Source: Lentibacillus populi | GTDB taxonomy: Bacteria > Bacillota > Bacilli > Bacillales > Amphibacillaceae | Direction of reading: 5' to 3' | NCBI GenBank assembly: GCA_014642895.1 | Contig: BMJD01000014.1 | Span: 18,082 to 82,081, forward strand | DNA length: 64,000 nucleotides | Shown: positions 20,076 to 33,596 of the stretch, piece after piece | How the letters are laid out: every line of letters starts with the position of its first letter | How positions within the stretch are numbered: position 1 is the stretch's first letter | Translations under genes and position numbers: made by a program | Notes under the pieces: generated by a model | Databases searched by the model: none | What the model was told of the DNA's origin: nothing | What the model saw: the letters and a program-made list of their open reading frames with translations, nothing else

Positions 20076-21212
20076 ATGAAATTTATCATTCAACGCGAGC
20101 AATTAATTGCGAGTGTGCAAGATGTAATGAAAGCAATCTCGTCCAGAACAGCGATTCCTATATTAACAGGAATGAAAATTGATGTACGACACCATGGAAT
20201 AACGTTAACAGGAAGTGATTCCGATATTTCGATTGAATCCTATATTCCCGCTGAAGAAGCTGGTATCGTTCATGTGGAAAACATAGAAGAAGGAAGTATT
20301 GTCATACAAGCACGCTATTTTCCCGATATTGTTCGCAAGCTGCCGGAAAAAACGGTAGAAATTGAAGCTGATCCCAATTTAAAAGTAACGATTCGTTCTG
20401 GTAAAGCAGAATTTAATCTTAATGGCCAGGACGCAGAGGAATTTCCACACCTGCCAAAATTGCAAACGGAAAACAGTCTGAGTATACCAACAGATATACT
20501 TAAAAGTTTAATTAGACAAACTGTATTTGCGGTATCAACAATGGAAACACGTCCTATTTTAACTGGTGTTAACATAAAGCTTGAAAATAATACCTTAAGC
20601 TTTACCGCAACTGACAGCCATCGTCTGGCATCTAGAGAAGTCCCTGTAAATAACGCGGAAATTGAATTTTCCAATGTGGTTGTTCCGGGTAAAAGCCTAA
20701 CCGAACTCAATAAAATTTTAGCCGATACAGAAGAACCGGTAGAAATTAATGTGACCAATAATCAAATTCTGTTCCGAACGAAGCATTTATACTTTCTGTC
20801 ACGACTGTTGGACGGTAATTACCCGGAAACATCCCGTTTAATCCCGGAACAAAGCAAAACAGTCTTATACGTAAATACAAAGGATCTTTTGCATACAATT
20901 GACCGTGCTTCACTTCTTGCAAAAGATGAACGGAATAATGTTGTAAAATTAACGACGAAGAGTAATCAGGTTTTAGAAATTACTAGTAATTCTCCGGAAA
21001 TAGGGCGGGTTGCCGAGGAAGTCACGGTACAATCGCTGGAAGGAGAGGAACTGAGAATATCATTCAGTGCTAAATATATGCTGGATGCGTTAAAGACCAT
21101 TGATTATGATGATGTAAAAATAGAGTTTACCGGGGCAATGCGGCCGTTTATTATTCGCCCAACCGATGATCAATCGATTTTGCAGCTTATCGTTCCAGTC
21201 AGAACTTATTAA
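20076..21212 (+). CDS. dnaN: DNA polymerase III sliding clamp (beta subunit)
   Basis: 378 residues in three similar clamp domains. The N-terminal MKFIIQREQLIASVQDVMKAISSRTAIPILTG and the C-terminal LQLIVPVRTY are typical. The ring dimer tethers DNA polymerase to its template. AGGAGG lies ten bases before the ATG. The dnaA-dnaN spacing (about 680 bases) is much longer than usual because repeat copy B and an inverted-repeat element have been added to the intergenic origin. Confidence 0.97.
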   Translation: MKFIIQREQLIASVQDVMKAISSRTAIPILTGMKIDVRHHGITLTGSDSDISIESYIPAEEAGIVHVENIEEGSIVIQARYFPDIVRKLPEKTVEIEADPNLKVTIRSGKAEFNLNGQDAEEFPHLPKLQTENSLSIPTDILKSLIRQTVFAVSTMETRPILTGVNIKLENNTLSFTATDSHRLASREVPVNNAEIEFSNVVVPGKSLTELNKILADTEEPVEINVTNNQILFRTKHLYFLSRLLDGNYPETSRLIPEQSKTVLYVNTKDLLHTIDRASLLAKDERNNVVKLTTKSNQVLEITSNSPEIGRVAEEVTVQSLEGEELRISFSAKYMLDALKTIDYDDVKIEFTGAMRPFIIRPTDDQSILQLIVPVRTY

Positions 21213-21220
21213 AACTTCCC

Positions 21221-21262
21221 AGTTTGCGGCTCTTATCCTCTTCCGGATAGGAGCCGCAAACT
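21221..21262 (+). terminator. Strong hairpin after dnaN
   Basis: Arms AGTTTGCGGCTC and GAGCCGCAAACT begin nine bases after the dnaN stop, with an inner TATCC/GGATA pairing. There is no clear T run behind it, so it may stabilise the mRNA end rather than terminate. A second stem GGGGGCT/AGCCCCC follows at 21320-21343. Confidence 0.6.
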
Positions 21263-21474
21263 GTTAAAAAAGGAAAATATTGGCAAATGATAAGTCGCAA
21301 ACTCTAGAGTTAGTAATAGGGGGCTCTTTTGCTAAAGCCCCCACGTCCTGTACAAGCCCACTTATAAAAATGAATTACAGGGTCTTACCTTTCCTTAACG
21401 TCAAAACTTTAGTAAAATAGAGAGAAGGCAAAATTAATGATGTACTTGCATCTCGAATAAAAAGTGGTGAGAAT

Positions 21475-21696
21475 ATGCATAAAAAAATTGAGATCCATAC
21501 GGACTACATTACATTAGGCCAATTTTTAAAACTGGCAAATATCTTTGAATCAGGCGGTATGATTAAAGGATTTTTACAGGAACAAGGGGTTTTGGTAAAT
21601 GGTGAAAAGGAAAACCGCCGCGGCCGCAAGCTCTATGAAAACGATGTGGTTGAAGTTGAAAATAGTGGCTCTTATATCGTGACAACAAAGGCGTAA
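21475..21696 (+). CDS. yaaA: S4 domain protein YaaA
   Basis: 73 residues, a single S4 RNA-binding domain: FLKLANIFESGGMIKGFLQEQGVLVNGEKENRRGRKLYENDVVEV. The family lies between dnaN and recF in Bacilli; a role on the ribosome is proposed for relatives but the function is not firmly known. The last codons AAG GCG and the stop TAA lie in the first bases of repeat copy C, so the repeat has set the C-terminus of this protein. Confidence 0.93.
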   Translation: MHKKIEIHTDYITLGQFLKLANIFESGGMIKGFLQEQGVLVNGEKENRRGRKLYENDVVEVENSGSYIVTTKA

Positions 21697-21996
21697 GCGC
21701 CCGGTTAGTGGCGTATATGCTGCGCCCTACCAAGCAGGGTGGTTCGGTGTTGCTGCGCAAAGCAGCGGTCTTAACCGAACATTCCTACGTAGGAGATAAA
21801 GGAAACATGCCCCTTCATAGGGGTAGACGTGAGTTGGGCGCAAAGCCCGTTCTTAGTCGGCCTTCCTTCTTACCCGAACCGATGTTGACTTGTCGTATGG
21901 AGGCGGGTGTTGCATACTAGCCACTGGGCGCTGGAGCCGGACGTGGCCTACCCTGACATGAGCGGAATAGAACCTGGATTTTTATACTTTCTTGCC
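21686..21996 (+). repeat. Structured dispersed repeat, copy C (long form)
   Basis: Overlaps the yaaA stop. The ends pair perfectly: AGCGCCC/GGGCGCT, bulge GGTT, AGTGGC/GCCACT, TATGC/GCATA. The inner hairpin is GCTGC-GCAAA-GCAGC inside GTTCGGT/ACCGAAC. The rest matches copy B at nearly every position, including the 3' end TTTTTATACTTTCTTGCC. The frame on 21708-21920 is spurious. Confidence 0.88.
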
Positions 21997-22041
21997 TATT
22001 TGAAGAAATAATATATTTTATGGAAAAAAGAGGAATTTTTT

Positions 22042-23154
22042 ATGCATATTCAGCAACTAACATTAAAAAATTATCGGAATTATGATCAGCTGGACATCGC
22101 GTTTGATGATAAAATTAATTTAATTGTTGGTGAAAATGCACAAGGAAAGACAAATCTTATGGAAGCGATCTATGTTTTAGCATTCACGAGGTCACATCGA
22201 ACACCAAGAGAGAAAGAACTTATCCAGTGGGAGCAAGAGTATGCTAAAATAGAAGGCAGGATAACAAAACGAAATCAAACCTTTCCACTTGAAATAGTTG
22301 TTTCAGCCAAGGGGAAAAAAGCAAAGCTGAATCGTATTGAACAACAGCGTTTAAGTGATTATATCGGAGCATTGAATGTTGTCATGTTTGCCCCTGAGGA
22401 TTTGACTTTGGTAAAGGGTGCCCCACAAATTCGCAGACGCTTTATTGATATGGAGCTTGGTCAAATCCAGCCTCGATATGTTTATCATTTAGGACAGTAC
22501 CAAAAAATATTAAAACAACGAAATCATTTATTAAAACAAATGCAGCCAGGCAATACGCAAGATCGTACCATGTTAGCAGTACTAACAGAACAATTAATTG
22601 AACATGCTGCAACATTACTGGAAAGACGATTTGTTTTCCTCGACATGTTGCGAAATTGGGCTAATCCGATTCATCATGGCATAAGCCGTGGACTGGAAAG
22701 CCTTGAGATCAGGTATTCTCCAACAATTGAAGTATCAGAAGCGACAAATAAGGAGAAAATAGAGACTGTATACTTGGATAAATTTCAGCAATTACAGGAA
22801 AAAGAAATCGAACGTGGGACAACGTTAATTGGTCCGCATCGTGACGACCTGATTTTTCTGGTAAATAACAAAGATGTGCAAACATTCGGATCACAGGGAC
22901 AGCAGCGAACAACCGCATTATCCATAAAATTGGCAGAAATTGAATTAATCCGCAATGAAGTCGATGAATATCCCATCCTCTTACTTGATGATGTGCTTAG
23001 TGAATTAGATGATTATCGGCAATCTCATTTGTTAAACACGATTCAAGGAAAAGTCCAAACCTTTGTATCCACCACCAATGTCGAAGGAATTAACCATGAA
23101 ACATTGAAAAAGGCTGAGTTTTTCCGTGTTAAAGATGGGGTTGTAGTTACATAG
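22042..23154 (+). CDS. recF: DNA replication and repair protein RecF
   Basis: 370 residues, an SMC-like ATPase. Walker [14 protein letters not shown] lies near residue 30, the ABC signature [17 protein letters not shown] near residue 282, and Walker [13 protein letters not shown] near residue 313. RecF helps load RecA at gaps with RecO and RecR. AGAGGA precedes the ATG. Gene order dnaN-yaaA-recF-remB-gyrB-gyrA is conserved, with repeat copy C placed in front of recF. Confidence 0.97.
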   Translation: MHIQQLTLKNYRNYDQLDIAFDDKINLIVGENAQGKTNLMEAIYVLAFTRSHRTPREKELIQWEQEYAKIEGRITKRNQTFPLEIVVSAKGKKAKLNRIEQQRLSDYIGALNVVMFAPEDLTLVKGAPQIRRRFIDMELGQIQPRYVYHLGQYQKILKQRNHLLKQMQPGNTQDRTMLAVLTEQLIEHAATLLERRFVFLDMLRNWANPIHHGISRGLESLEIRYSPTIEVSEATNKEKIETVYLDKFQQLQEKEIERGTTLIGPHRDDLIFLVNNKDVQTFGSQGQQRTTALSIKLAEIELIRNEVDEYPILLLDDVLSELDDYRQSHLLNTIQGKVQTFVSTTNVEGINHETLKKAEFFRVKDGVVVT

Positions 23155-23156
23155 AG

Positions 23157-23447
23157 GTGGTGTTAAGGATTTTTATTCATATTGGCAATGATACGGTAAT
23201 TCAATCGAAGGATGTTATTACCATTATTGATCGAAATGTAATTACCTCTTCTTCTGTAATGGAGGAGATGATGCATCATGCAAAAAAAGAAGAAAAGGTT
23301 GTAGGGGATATAGCTGATACAAAATCAGTTGTGGTGACCAGTGACTATATTTATTTTAGTTCCTTGTCTGTATCAACACTAAAGAAACGCGCAAGCATGA
23401 TTTCAACGATAAGCAAACTTGATGATTATGCAGAGGAGCTTGAGTAA
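23157..23447 (+). CDS. remB: Extracellular matrix regulator RemB (YaaB)
   Basis: At most 96 residues; IFIHIGNDTVIQSKDVITIIDR at the start and SVVVTSDYIYFSSLSVSTLKKRA are those of the DUF370 YaaB/RemB family, named in Bacillus subtilis for its effect on matrix genes. The start is uncertain: two adjacent GTG codons lie right after the recF stop within the sequence GAGGTGGTG, and family proteins usually begin near FIHIG. It is translationally linked to recF (two-base gap). Confidence 0.85.
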   Translation: MVLRIFIHIGNDTVIQSKDVITIIDRNVITSSSVMEEMMHHAKKEEKVVGDIADTKSVVVTSDYIYFSSLSVSTLKKRASMISTISKLDDYAEELE

Positions 23448-23534
23448 CGATGAAAGGAACGGAACTAGCTGAAGGGAAAAATTCGGCTGCCGCGATGTTA
23501 ACAATATTTATGCGAGGAAAAACCTCCTGAATGA

Positions 23535-25478
<1,944 letters not shown>

Positions 25479-25698
25479 TAGCGGAGGTCAGAGGTCGGAA
25501 TCCGGAGGTCAGATTTGGAAAATTTTTAAATTCCCAATCTAACTTCTTAGCAGAATGTTTGATTACAGAATTTATATAATAGCTGGAGAGAAGTATAGAT
25601 AAATAAATTGGCTATTTAGCTGTTTTATTTCAGTCTGACTTCTTCTCCCTGCATTTTTGGAAAAATGCGAAGGTGTTTTTCTAAAAGGAGGTATTTTA

Positions 25699-28200
25699 AT
25701 GGCGGATCAACAACGTCCGAATGTTCAAGAAGTGAATATCAGCCAGGAAATGCGCACATCGTTTCTTGACTATGCTATGAGTGTTATTGTGTCACGTGCT
25801 CTCCCAGATGTACGTGACGGTTTGAAACCCGTTCATCGCAGAATATTATATGCGATGAACGATTTAGGTATGCATGCTGATAAAGCATATAAAAAATCCG
25901 CCCGTATTGTTGGGGAAGTTATTGGTAAGTATCATCCACACGGGGATTCCCCTGTATATGAATCAATGGTAAGAATGGCGCAGGATTTCAGTTATCGTTA
26001 TATGCTCGTTGACGGGCATGGAAACTTTGGTTCAGTCGATGGCGATTCTGCGGCGGCAATGCGTTATACGGAAGCCCGTATGTCGAAAATATCCATGGAA
26101 TTATTACGTGATATAAACAAAGACACGATTGATTACCAGGATAACTATGACGGTTCTGAACGCGAGCCTGCGGTTTTACCATCTCGCTTTCCGAACTTGC
26201 TCGTCAATGGGGCATCAGGAATTGCAGTTGGAATGGCAACGAATATTCCCCCGCACAATTTGGGTGAAACAATTGATGCTGTTCTGGCGGTTAGTAAGGA
26301 TCCGGAAATCTCCATTGATGAGTTAATGGAAAATTATATTCATGGCCCCGACTTCCCAACTGCCGGTCAGATTCTTGGCCGCAGCGGGATCCGCAAAGCA
26401 TACGAAACAGGTAAAGGTTCGATAACCATTCGAGCCAAAGTCCATATTGAAGAGCATGCAAATGGGAAATCAACGATTATTGCAACAGAATTACCATACC
26501 AGGTAAATAAAGCGAAATTGGTTGAAAAAATTGCTGAACTTGTCCGGGATAAACGGATTGACGGCATTACTGATTTACGCGATGAGTCCGATCGAAACGG
26601 TTTGCGGGTTGTGATGGAACTGCGCCGTGACGTTAATGCAAATGTCGTATTGAATAATTTGTACAAGTATACCGCGCTGCAAACTACATTCGGAATTAAT
26701 ATGCTCGCTTTAGTCGATGGTCATCCAAAGGTTTTATCGGTTAAACAAGCTTTGCAGCACTATTTGGACTATCAAAAAGTAATTATTAAACGCCGAACTG
26801 CATTTGAATTACGTAAGGCAGAGGCACGTGCACATATTTTGGAAGGTCTGCGTATCGCCCTGGATCATCTTGATGAAGTGATTTCGCTAATTCGTAATTC
26901 GAAAACAGCTGATATTGCCCGTGATGGGTTGATGGAACGCTTTAAGCTATCCGAAAAGCAAGCACAGGCAATTTTGGATATGCGTCTGCAGCGTTTAACA
27001 GGCCTGGAACGTGAAAAAATTGAAAATGAGTATAACGAGCTTTTAAAATTAATCGACGAATTAAAGGCAATTTTAGCCGACGAAGAAAAAGTTTTGGAGA
27101 TTATCCGGGAAGAGCTTACCGAAATAAAAGAACGTTACGGGGATGATCGCCGTACCGAAATTATGCTCGGCGGCACCGATTTTATTGAGGATGAAGATTT
27201 AATTCCGGAAGAAAATATTGTGATTACATTGACACATAAAGGCTATATTAAACGGCTGCCATCCTCTACGTATCGCACACAGAAACGTGGTGGCCGAGGA
27301 ATTCAGGGGATGGGAACGAATGAGGATGATTTTGTCGAGCATTTAGTGTCAACTTCCACCCATGATACCGTAATGTTCTTTACAAATAAAGGGAAGGTCT
27401 ACAAAACAAAGGGCTATGAAATTCCGGAATTCAGCCGTACCGCAAAGGGAATTCCGCTTATTAACCTGCTGCAGGTGGAAAAAGATGAATGGGTTAATGC
27501 GGTCATTACGGTAAATGAATTTGCTGACGACTGGTATTTCTTCTTTACGACAAAATATGGCATATCCAAGCGCACGAAGCTTTCCCAATTTGCCAATATC
27601 CGTAAAGGTGGTTTAATTGCCTTAAATTTGCGTGACGAAGATGAATTAATTTCCGTAAGATTAACCGACGGAACGAAGCACATTATGATTGGTACCCGAA
27701 ACGGCTATCTAATTCGCTTCCCGGAAGATCAGATTCGTTCCATGGGAAGAACCGCTGCGGGGGTTAAAGGTATTTCATTACGAGGTGATGATGAGGTTAT
27801 CTCGATGGAAATCCTTGAAGCAGGCATGAACATTTTAAACGTGACAAATAAAGGGTATGGAAAGCAAACACCTGAAGTCGAATATCGCGTGACAAATCGT
27901 GGTGGAAAAGGTATTTTTACGTGTAATATTACTGAAAAAACAGGACATGTCGTAGCGGTGAAGGCCGTTACTGGCGAGGAAGATATCATGCTGATCACGG
28001 TTGCCGGTGTGTTAATTCGTATTCCAGTTGAAGGTATCTCGGAAACAGGTAGAAATACACAAGGAGTCCGGCTGATTCGTCTGCAGGATAATGAAGAGGT
28101 CGCAACGGTTGCTAAGATTGAACCGGATGAAGAAGAAGAAAGTGAACAGGAGAACGGCGATACACCTGATGAAAATGTGGAAAACAATGATAACGAGTAA
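25699..28200 (+). CDS. gyrA: DNA gyrase subunit A
   Basis: 833 residues from the ATG at 25699, which has AAAGGAGG eight bases upstream; the longer frame from 25657 is not needed. The winged-helix region carries [31 protein letters not shown] with the serine and acidic residue often changed in quinolone resistance both in wild-type form, and the catalytic tyrosine in [12 protein letters not shown]. The C-terminal beta-pinwheel has the GyrA box [10 protein letters not shown], with an acidic tail. The 220 bases between gyrB and gyrA hold short GAGGTCAGA repeats. Confidence 0.97.
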   Translation: MADQQRPNVQEVNISQEMRTSFLDYAMSVIVSRALPDVRDGLKPVHRRILYAMNDLGMHADKAYKKSARIVGEVIGKYHPHGDSPVYESMVRMAQDFSYRYMLVDGHGNFGSVDGDSAAAMRYTEARMSKISMELLRDINKDTIDYQDNYDGSEREPAVLPSRFPNLLVNGASGIAVGMATNIPPHNLGETIDAVLAVSKDPEISIDELMENYIHGPDFPTAGQILGRSGIRKAYETGKGSITIRAKVHIEEHANGKSTIIATELPYQVNKAKLVEKIAELVRDKRIDGITDLRDESDRNGLRVVMELRRDVNANVVLNNLYKYTALQTTFGINMLALVDGHPKVLSVKQALQHYLDYQKVIIKRRTAFELRKAEARAHILEGLRIALDHLDEVISLIRNSKTADIARDGLMERFKLSEKQAQAILDMRLQRLTGLEREKIENEYNELLKLIDELKAILADEEKVLEIIREELTEIKERYGDDRRTEIMLGGTDFIEDEDLIPEENIVITLTHKGYIKRLPSSTYRTQKRGGRGIQGMGTNEDDFVEHLVSTSTHDTVMFFTNKGKVYKTKGYEIPEFSRTAKGIPLINLLQVEKDEWVNAVITVNEFADDWYFFFTTKYGISKRTKLSQFANIRKGGLIALNLRDEDELISVRLTDGTKHIMIGTRNGYLIRFPEDQIRSMGRTAAGVKGISLRGDDEVISMEILEAGMNILNVTNKGYGKQTPEVEYRVTNRGGKGIFTCNITEKTGHVVAVKAVTGEEDIMLITVAGVLIRIPVEGISETGRNTQGVRLIRLQDNEEVATVAKIEPDEEEESEQENGDTPDENVENNDNE

Positions 28201-28224
28201 CAACTAGATAAAGAACATTCACAG

Positions 28225-28268
28225 GGTGACTAGAGCTGCATCAATGCTTCTTTAGTCACCTTTATTTT
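28225..28268 (+). terminator. Terminator after gyrA
   Basis: Stem GGTGACTA/TAGTCACC followed by TTTATTTTA, 25 bases after the gyrA stop. Confidence 0.8.
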
Positions 28269-28293
28269 AAAGGATGGCTAAGGAGGGAACCAG

Positions 28294-29394
28294 ATGCAGG
28301 TGAATCCATCACAACTTATGCCTGGCTGTGTGCTAATTAGCGATGTCATTGGCAAAACAAATCGACCAATTATTCCGAAAAACACTGTTTTAACAGCGTA
28401 CCATATTACAGTACTGGAGAAATTCCTGGTGGAGTCCGTTGATGTAGCGGCTAAGCTTCAGGATGGAGAGCTTTTTACACCGAAACAGATACAAAAAGAA
28501 AAGGTAGAGCAAGCAATACCAGAAGTCGAGAAAACAAATAAAGTTCCGGAACGATTTACAGCACATTATTTAGCCGTTGTCGAACAATATCAGAAATTAT
28601 TTACAAGCTGGCAAAATCATGTCCCCATTGATATGCCATCCGTAAGAAAACTGCTGATTCCATTATTTGAAAGGACTGTAGAAATTGGCCCGGAGGTGCT
28701 TACGTTAAACCGCTTTGTTCCAAAACCTGACTATTTTTATCACCATGGTGTAGCAGTTGGTATGCTTGCAGCGTATTTAGCCAAGAAAATGGGTTATCCA
28801 GAAGGGAAATGGCTGCAAATTGGCCTGGCAGGGTTTTTGTGTGATTGCGGGATGGCTAAAATTGATCCGAAAATTGTTGGCAAGGAAAGCATACTAACCG
28901 AATCTGAACAGGCTGAAATCAAGAAACACCCAATTTATTCCTATCGAATGATTGAGCACATTCCTTTCATCAAGCAGGAAGTGAAATTGGCTGTTTTGCA
29001 GCATCATGAGCGATTTGATGGAAGTGGCTATCCACTTGAGCTTTCTAAACAAAAAATTCATATCTATGCGAGAATCATCGCGATTTGTGATACTTATCAC
29101 GCGATCACGTGTGAACGATCTTACAGGAAAAAGCAATCACCGTTCAGGGCAATTGAAGAGCTGCGGCATGAGCGTTTTTCCCAGCTTGATCATCATGTGG
29201 TACAAACCTTTATTCGTTGCCTCACGAATTATTCACCTGGAACCAGGGTCAGACTTTCGAACCAGCAAACAGGAGAAATTGTTTTTATGGAAGACAACTA
29301 TCCAACAAGGCCAATTGTCAGGATGGATGAAACTGGTAACGTTATATCACTAAAAGACGATACGGCATTGTTTATTGATGAAATTCTTCCATAA
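28294..29394 (+). CDS. HD-GYP-like protein with altered HD motif
   Basis: 366 residues. The C-terminal half follows the HD-GYP pattern of cyclic-di-GMP phosphodiesterases: YHHGVAVGMLAAYLA, then HPIYSYRMIE, then LQHHERFDGSGYP and ARIIAICDTYHAIT. The canonical HDIGK metal-binding pair, however, reads FLCDCGMAKID, with cysteine for the first histidine, so metal binding and activity may be changed. The N-terminal 130 residues are a poorly defined sensor-like part (LMPGCVLISDVIGKTNRPIIPKN). AAGGAGGGA precedes the ATG. It stands alone between gyrA and yaaC. Confidence 0.85.
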   Translation: MQVNPSQLMPGCVLISDVIGKTNRPIIPKNTVLTAYHITVLEKFLVESVDVAAKLQDGELFTPKQIQKEKVEQAIPEVEKTNKVPERFTAHYLAVVEQYQKLFTSWQNHVPIDMPSVRKLLIPLFERTVEIGPEVLTLNRFVPKPDYFYHHGVAVGMLAAYLAKKMGYPEGKWLQIGLAGFLCDCGMAKIDPKIVGKESILTESEQAEIKKHPIYSYRMIEHIPFIKQEVKLAVLQHHERFDGSGYPLELSKQKIHIYARIIAICDTYHAITCERSYRKKQSPFRAIEELRHERFSQLDHHVVQTFIRCLTNYSPGTRVRLSNQQTGEIVFMEDNYPTRPIVRMDETGNVISLKDDTALFIDEILP

Positions 29395-29455
29395 CATTGT
29401 TTTTGAGTTCCGGTACTTAAGGGGTGCGCCGGGATTAAATTATTTGATCTTGAAT

Positions 29456-30400
29456 TCATCCTTGCATCAGTTCCATCCCCAATAGGAAAGGTATTTTTTT
29501 ATTTGTTATCGTTAGAAACTGCTGAATGAAAGGATAATCTATTTCAGTTTTCGTTGCCAGAAGTTCTCCCCACCATTCTGTTTCATATCGGCTTATCATA
29601 CTTAAATTGTAGAGCAACAAATAATGGATCAGTACTTCCGGAATAGTCAGGAAGCTATCTCGATTCATTGGGAAGTAAATCTCACCATCCCGATGATAGA
29701 AAAATGGCCCTACGGAAAAGCTGATTGGTTCTGTTAATTCCAGTTGCAGCTGATCGGCATTTACATTTGTCTCTTTAATCGGTGGCAAATGTGCCGATAT
29801 TCGTTTCAAAAATGCCTTTTCCGTCAAGAAATAAGTGTCTAATAAGCTTAAAGGAAAGGTGAGTTTGTTTGTGTCTGCTTTCCCGACTGAAAGCAATTTT
29901 CTATGGCCGGAAAACAAAAATAAATCACTCATTTCCGGAATAAGTGTAAACAGCTCATCCATATTTATTTTTTCAAAGGGGATATGATCCATCCTGTACA
30001 AATGCTTTGCTGCATACGAAAACAATCCATTGTGCTGTATTTTGACCTCATCGTTAATAAATGTGTATTGCTTCTTTTTTCTCTTCCTTGTTGATACACC
30101 GTGAGCAAGGATGGATGTTGATTCCGGGTAATCCGGCCGTTTCGTCAAGAGACATGCTTTTAATAAATGGGTCAATCCGTAGAATAATAAAATCGGCTGC
30201 ATAAATATGGGGGAACGTTGACCCGCTGAAAAAAACTGCCTTCCATGGTCAAGATAATACATGAACGCATTGCAATTTTCATAGCTCTTTGCTTTCGCGT
30301 CAACACCAGGCAATTTTTTATAGCATTGCTTCAAATAATGACGCGCAGTCTCCTGTGATTGTAAGTATGTGTAAAATAATGCTGTATCTTGTTCCCACAT
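29456..30400 (-). CDS. yaaC: YaaC-like protein
   Basis: 314 residues, soluble, without a recognised catalytic motif. The start MWEQDTALFYTYLQSQETARHYLKQCY, the LLFYGLTHLLKACLLT segment and the LHYLLLYNLSMISRYETEWWGELL-like end are those of the YaaC family, found between gyrA and guaB in Bacilli on the opposite strand, exactly as here. Function is unknown. The divergent guaB promoter lies in the 168 bases to the right. Confidence 0.85.
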   Translation of the reverse strand: MWEQDTALFYTYLQSQETARHYLKQCYKKLPGVDAKAKSYENCNAFMYYLDHGRQFFSAGQRSPIFMQPILLFYGLTHLLKACLLTKRPDYPESTSILAHGVSTRKRKKKQYTFINDEVKIQHNGLFSYAAKHLYRMDHIPFEKINMDELFTLIPEMSDLFLFSGHRKLLSVGKADTNKLTFPLSLLDTYFLTEKAFLKRISAHLPPIKETNVNADQLQLELTEPISFSVGPFFYHRDGEIYFPMNRDSFLTIPEVLIHYLLLYNLSMISRYETEWWGELLATKTEIDYPFIQQFLTITNKKIPFLLGMELMQG

Positions 30401-30517
30401 AAAGGCTTCCCTCTTAAGTATTAAAAAATTTTGAATCTATTTTCTTCTCTTTGGCAGCAAATCTTTTATTGAAAAAGCGTTTTGGATAACGTATTGTATA
30501 TAACAATAATAGTGTAA

Positions 30518-32038
<1,521 letters not shown>

Positions 32039-32117
32039 AATAGGCCTGTTCGTTAACCGGCACCGAGTTTGTCTAATTTAATTTAAAATAGTAGTGTTTT
32101 CCTATACAAAATTTTAC

Positions 32118-32148
32118 TAGATAGGGACTATTCCCTGTCTATTTTTTT
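32118..32148 (+). terminator. Terminator between guaB and dacA
   Basis: Imperfect stem TAGATAGGGA/TTCCCTGTCTA with a run of seven T. Confidence 0.8.
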
Positions 32149-32207
32149 ACCTTTTCTTATGGTAAAATACTAAAGATGCATACTATTTTCAGGCGGAGGT
32201 AGAGAAA

Positions 32208-33554
32208 GTGAAATACAAATTACAGAGAAATATGTCGCTATTACTTGCATTGCTCGTAGTAATGACATCGTTACTAGTACAGCCATTTTCTGTACAAGCA
32301 GCAGGAACAGTAGATATTGACGCTGAATCAGCGATTTTGGTTGATGCAGAAACAGGAAAAATAATTTATTCGAAAAATCCTGACGTAGCACTCCCTCCAG
32401 CTAGTATGACCAAAATGATGACCGAATACCTTGTATGGGAAGCTATCGAAAAGGGTCAAATCAGCTGGGACACAACAACACAGATTAGTGACTATCCATA
32501 CAGTATATCTGCGGATTCTACTTTTTCAGGTGTAGGTTTAACACAAAATAAGGATTACACGGTAAAGCAGCTCTATGAAGCAATGGCGATCAATTCTGAT
32601 AATGGTACAACCATTGCACTGGCTGAATTAATTGCAGGATCTGAAGGTGAGTTTGTTAAACTAATGAATAAAAAGGCGGAAGAAATGGGTCTGCCTGATT
32701 ACAAGTTTGTTAATGCATCTGGATTAGCAAACGAAGATTTAGGAAAAAATCACCCGAAAGGTACGGAGCCGGATGCCAATAATTTATTGTCCGCAAGATC
32801 AGCTGCATTACTGGCGTATAATTTAATTAATGATTATCCGAAAGCTTTGGAAATTTCCAGTATTCCAGAAGCGACGTTTGAGGATCAGACAATTCGAAAT
32901 TGGAACTGGATGCTGTCACATGATAAAAAGGATGCAAGTTCACTTACACAATTTTATTACGAAGGTGTAGATGGACTAAAAACCGGCTACACCGACCTTG
33001 CTGGTTATTGTTTTACCGGAACAGCAGAACGGGATGGCCAGCGTCTCATTTCCGTAGTTATGAAAACAAAAAGTGACGAAGCACGTTTTAAGCAAACTGC
33101 TAAATTATTTGATTATGGTTTTCAAAATTTCCAAACGAAAGAGTTATTTGCCAAAGGGTATCAATTAAAAGATAACAAGACTCTTCCAGTCGCAAAAGGA
33201 AAAGCGGATACAGTTGAAATTGCAACAAATAAAGCAGTAAAAGTCCCTCTTAAAAATGGGGAAGAGAAAAAATACACAATAAACTATCATATCAATAAAG
33301 ATAAACTGAATAAAAATGGGGAATTGAAGGCTCCGGTTAAAAAGGGTGAAAAAATAGGTACGGCCGAAGTAGTTTTCAAAGGCAAAAACGACTATGGCTA
33401 TATTTTTGACGCCAATGCTAATGATACAGTTGATATTGTTACGACCGAGGCTGTGGAAAAAGACAATTGGTTCATGCTGTTACTCGGATCCATCGGTGCG
33501 TTTTTCAGTAATCTGTTCTCCACGATTGTTGATACGGTAAAAGGCTGGTTTTAG
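32208..33554 (+). CDS. dacA: D-alanyl-D-alanine carboxypeptidase DacA (PBP5 type)
   Basis: 448 residues with a Sec signal peptide (MKYKLQRNMSLLLALLVVMTSLL...VQA). The penicillin-binding motifs are in order: PASMTKMM (active serine near residue 66), SDN in AINSDNGTT, and KTG in DGLKTGYTD. A PBP5 C-terminal domain and an amphipathic or membrane anchor at the end (FMLLLGSIGAFFSNLFSTIV) follow. It trims the terminal D-Ala of peptidoglycan pentapeptides outside the membrane. GGCGGAGGTAG precedes the start, which is GTG. Upstream of pdxST as in Bacillus. Confidence 0.95.
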   Translation: MKYKLQRNMSLLLALLVVMTSLLVQPFSVQAAGTVDIDAESAILVDAETGKIIYSKNPDVALPPASMTKMMTEYLVWEAIEKGQISWDTTTQISDYPYSISADSTFSGVGLTQNKDYTVKQLYEAMAINSDNGTTIALAELIAGSEGEFVKLMNKKAEEMGLPDYKFVNASGLANEDLGKNHPKGTEPDANNLLSARSAALLAYNLINDYPKALEISSIPEATFEDQTIRNWNWMLSHDKKDASSLTQFYYEGVDGLKTGYTDLAGYCFTGTAERDGQRLISVVMKTKSDEARFKQTAKLFDYGFQNFQTKELFAKGYQLKDNKTLPVAKGKADTVEIATNKAVKVPLKNGEEKKYTINYHINKDKLNKNGELKAPVKKGEKIGTAEVVFKGKNDYGYIFDANANDTVDIVTTEAVEKDNWFMLLLGSIGAFFSNLFSTIVDTVKGWF

Positions 33555-33596
33555 GTATTAAAATGAGATAGAAAGTTTACAAGAGGGGGAATTTTT

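Noticed and set aside
19467..21920. Predicted proteins across the repeats at 19.4 and 21.7 kb (MLPPGAAVLTEHSYV... and alike)
   Set aside because: They are translations of the structured repeat; the same DNA recurs in non-coding places and the frame is not kept in copies A and D.
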